A stretch of DNA of 8,341 nt from a bacterium (lineage in GTDB: Bacteria > Desulfobacterota > GWC2-55-46 > DRQE01): assembly GCA_027017505.1 (NCBI GenBank), contig JALUQR010000182.1:1-8341 (forward strand), in the 5' to 3' direction. Positions 6,537-8,341 of the stretch are shown here, one piece after another. The number at the start of each line of letters is the position of its first letter. Position 1 is the stretch's first letter. The translations under genes and the position numbers were made by a program. Under the pieces are notes generated by a model. That model was not told the DNA's origin. It saw only the letters and a list, made by a program, of their open reading frames with translations, and searched no databases.

Positions 6537-8341
6537 TAAAGCAGATGACAAAGATAAGAATAGTGGGCTCAAAGACCCACAGAGACCGCTGTATAGAAAG
6601 GCTTCATGAGCTCTCCGTGATGCAGATAGAGACCGTGGTTGAGGAAAAAGAGGGTTTCTTAAAGAGGGTGCCAGTGGAGAGGGAAAAACTTGAGGAAAAG
6701 AAAAAACTCGAACATATGCGTGAGGCCATCACAGAGACACTCTCTGTTCTGCCAGAGACCTACCCCAGCAGAGAGCCTGAAAGGATAAAGAAACCCCGCA
6801 TATACCAGGAGTTTGAAGCACTTACAGATGTTATGAAAAGGGCAAAAACGCTCTTTAAAAAAAGAGAAGAACTCAAGGAAGAGCTTCAAAGAATATCAAG
6901 ATACGAACACCTGCTGAGGGGTTTTGTACCCCTCATATCAGTCCTCGGAGGACTCAAAAATATAGAGATAACAGGGCTTGTGGTTGACAGAACCATACCA
7001 AATATTCTGAAACTCATAGAGGAGGAGGTAAGAAGGCTTACCAGAGGGGCATACCAGTTCCACACAAAGGCGGTTGACGAGGATACCCTTGCGGTGGTCA
7101 TAGCCTATCAGAAAAAATACTCCCCGCAGATACGCCACATAATACTTGGCGAGGGAATAGACGAGATAAAACTGCCAGAACACTACAGGGACATGCGTTT
7201 GCTCGATGCCCTCAAGGAGATGCTCAGAAAAAAGGGCCTTCTTCCAGAAAGGATAAAGTCCATCGAAGCAGAGCTTGAGAGAATATCAGAGAGCCAGCGG
7301 GCAAGACTGCAGGGGCTTAAGAGGGCGATAGAGGATGCCATAGAAGAGATAGACATACTCTACTATTTTGCAGAAACCCGTTTCCTGTTTATAATAGAGG
7401 GCTGGGTGCCCACCGACAGGGTTGAGTATCTTAAAAGGGAGATTGAAAGGGAATTCCCGGAGGATGTGGTGGTTCAGGAACTTGCACTCACAGAGGAAGA
7501 GCTCCACAGGGTGCCTGTCTGTATAGAGAACCCCCCGTATTTCAGACCATTTGAGATATTCCTCAGGGCACTTCCTCCCCCGAGGTATGGCTCCGTAGAC
7601 CCGACCCCCTATGTTGCACTGTTCTTTCCTGCCTTCTTCGGGCTTATCGTGGGAGATGCGGGGTACGGGCTTGTGGTGCTCTGCGCAGGACAGTTTGTAA
7701 AGAGAAGGTGGCAGAACAACCGCTTTTTAAAAGATGCAGGGGTGGTGCTCTCTGTGTGCGGGATGAGTGCAATGGCCTTCGGCATACTGTTTGGTGAGTT
7801 TTTTGGCATGCTACCCGAAAGGTTCGGCTTCAGGCCCCTCTTTGAAAGAATGGAGGGGCTTAAACTCTTCATGCTCTTTACCCTCGGTATAGGCATGGTG
7901 CACACCGCAACGGGATTCATCATAGGTGGGCTGAATCTTCTGAAAAGGGGTAAAATCAGAAAGGCTGTGGAGAAGTTCACATCCCTTGTGCTCACAGTGG
8001 TTATAATACTTATGATTGTTGTGGCATACAGGTATCTTCCAGGGAGACTTCTCACACCACTGGCGGTGGTGTTCGCTGTGGGAGTTGCCCTTCTTGTATG
8101 GTCAGGTGGTGTGGTTGGCTCTCTTGAGCTTGTAAGAAGCCTTGGAAGCATACTCTCCTATGTGCGTATCATGGCAGTGGGAACATCCTCTGTGGTGCTG
8201 GCAGTTGTTGCAAACAGGATGGCAGATATGAGTGCAGGTCTGTTTACAGGTGTGCTTGTCGCCTCACTGGTGCATCTGCTCAATATATTCATGACATTTA
8301 TAAGCCCTGTTATACAGTCCATGAGGCTTCAGTACGTGGAG
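6533..8341 (+). CDS. ntpI: V/A-type ATP synthase subunit I (a subunit), 3' partial
   Basis: This large membrane stator subunit forms the ion path against the c/K ring of the rotary ATPase. The frame is open for 603 codons to the right edge. Family members end at about 620-660 residues, so only the C-terminus is missing. Residues 1-350 are the soluble arm with coiled coils (around 50-70, 95-125 and 240-285) that binds the peripheral stalks. The membrane domain begins near residue 358 with DPTPYVALFFPAFFGLIVGDAGYG (D375). Further hydrophobic segments lie at about 404-424, 444-470, 484-503, 505-525 and 545-600. GSLELVRSLGSILSYVRIMAVG holds E532 and R545, the latter matching the conserved Arg needed for ion transfer. 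The visible end, PVIQSMRLQYVE, is the usual motif before the terminal FF. ATG 6533 overlaps the previous stop; ATG 6545 (MTKIRIVG) is an equally plausible start. Confidence 0.95.
   Translation, partial: MIKQMTKIRIVGSKTHRDRCIERLHELSVMQIETVVEEKEGFLKRVPVEREKLEEKKKLEHMREAITETLSVLPETYPSREPERIKKPRIYQEFEALTDVMKRAKTLFKKREELKEELQRISRYEHLLRGFVPLISVLGGLKNIEITGLVVDRTIPNILKLIEEEVRRLTRGAYQFHTKAVDEDTLAVVIAYQKKYSPQIRHIILGEGIDEIKLPEHYRDMRLLDALKEMLRKKGLLPERIKSIEAELERISESQRARLQGLKRAIEDAIEEIDILYYFAETRFLFIIEGWVPTDRVEYLKREIEREFPEDVVVQELALTEEELHRVPVCIENPPYFRPFEIFLRALPPPRYGSVDPTPYVALFFPAFFGLIVGDAGYGLVVLCAGQFVKRRWQNNRFLKDAGVVLSVCGMSAMAFGILFGEFFGMLPERFGFRPLFERMEGLKLFMLFTLGIGMVHTATGFIIGGLNLLKRGKIRKAVEKFTSLVLTVVIILMIVVAYRYLPGRLLTPLAVVFAVGVALLVWSGGVVGSLELVRSLGSILSYVRIMAVGTSSVVLAVVANRMADMSAGLFTGVLVASLVHLLNIFMTFISPVIQSMRLQYVE

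Noticed and set aside
7609..8151. Antisense open frame (180 codons) opposite the ATPase subunit I membrane domain
   Set aside because: The sense strand carries the conserved subunit I motifs; the antisense product is low-complexity and motif-free.
1..8341. Archaeal origin of the window
   Set aside because: V-type ATPase and ATA/AGG codon use hinted at it, but TsaE is a bacterial protein and Shine-Dalgarno-led TTG, GTG and ATG starts fit a bacterium.
1..8341. Defence system, mobile element or other novel system
   Set aside because: Every gene but the 59-residue ORF has a clear housekeeping identity; there are no transposase, integrase, nuclease or repeat-array signatures.

Overview
The window holds a tightly packed, one-directional (+ strand) stretch of ordinary bacterial housekeeping genes: eight coding regions, the first cut by the left edge and the last by the right edge, with only one intergenic gap (64 bases at 6149-6212). 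I saw no mobile element, CRISPR array, tRNA or rRNA, and no candidate for a new biological system. The least explained item is a 59-residue single-pass membrane protein.

Organism: TsaE is a bacterial partner of the tRNA t6A machinery and is absent from archaea, so this is most likely a bacterium, although the last two genes encode an archaeal/V-type ATPase. Ile is often written ATA and Arg AGG/AGA, and the coding strand is purine-rich. Together with the V/A-type ATPase and citramalate synthase, this suggests an anaerobic and possibly thermophilic lineage. The nnr-tsaE-lysC-cimA order recalls Geobacter-like Desulfobacterota or Nitrospirota, but that comparison is from memory and the taxonomic placement is an inference.

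Region 1 (1-5982): nnr (NAD(P)HX repair, 5'-truncated), tsaE (tRNA t6A synthesis, TTG start overlapping the nnr stop), lpdA (dihydrolipoyl dehydrogenase), lysC (aspartate kinase, GTG start) and cimA (citramalate synthase, ATG overlapping the lysC stop). Junctions are overlaps of 4 bases or gaps of 3-7 bases, so this reads as one transcript with translational coupling. LysC feeds the Lys/Thr/Met branch, while CimA opens the threonine-independent route to isoleucine, so the two together cover aspartate-family and isoleucine supply.

Region 2 (5969-6148): a small predicted membrane protein of unknown function whose start lies inside the end of cimA.

Region 3 (6149-8341): a short gap with a weak inverted repeat and an AT-rich box, then the first two genes of a V/A-type ATPase operon: the peripheral-stalk coiled-coil subunit H/G, and the large membrane subunit I (a), open at the right edge after 603 codons. 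The rest of the rotary ATPase operon (K, E, C, F, A, B, D in the usual order) is expected just beyond the window.
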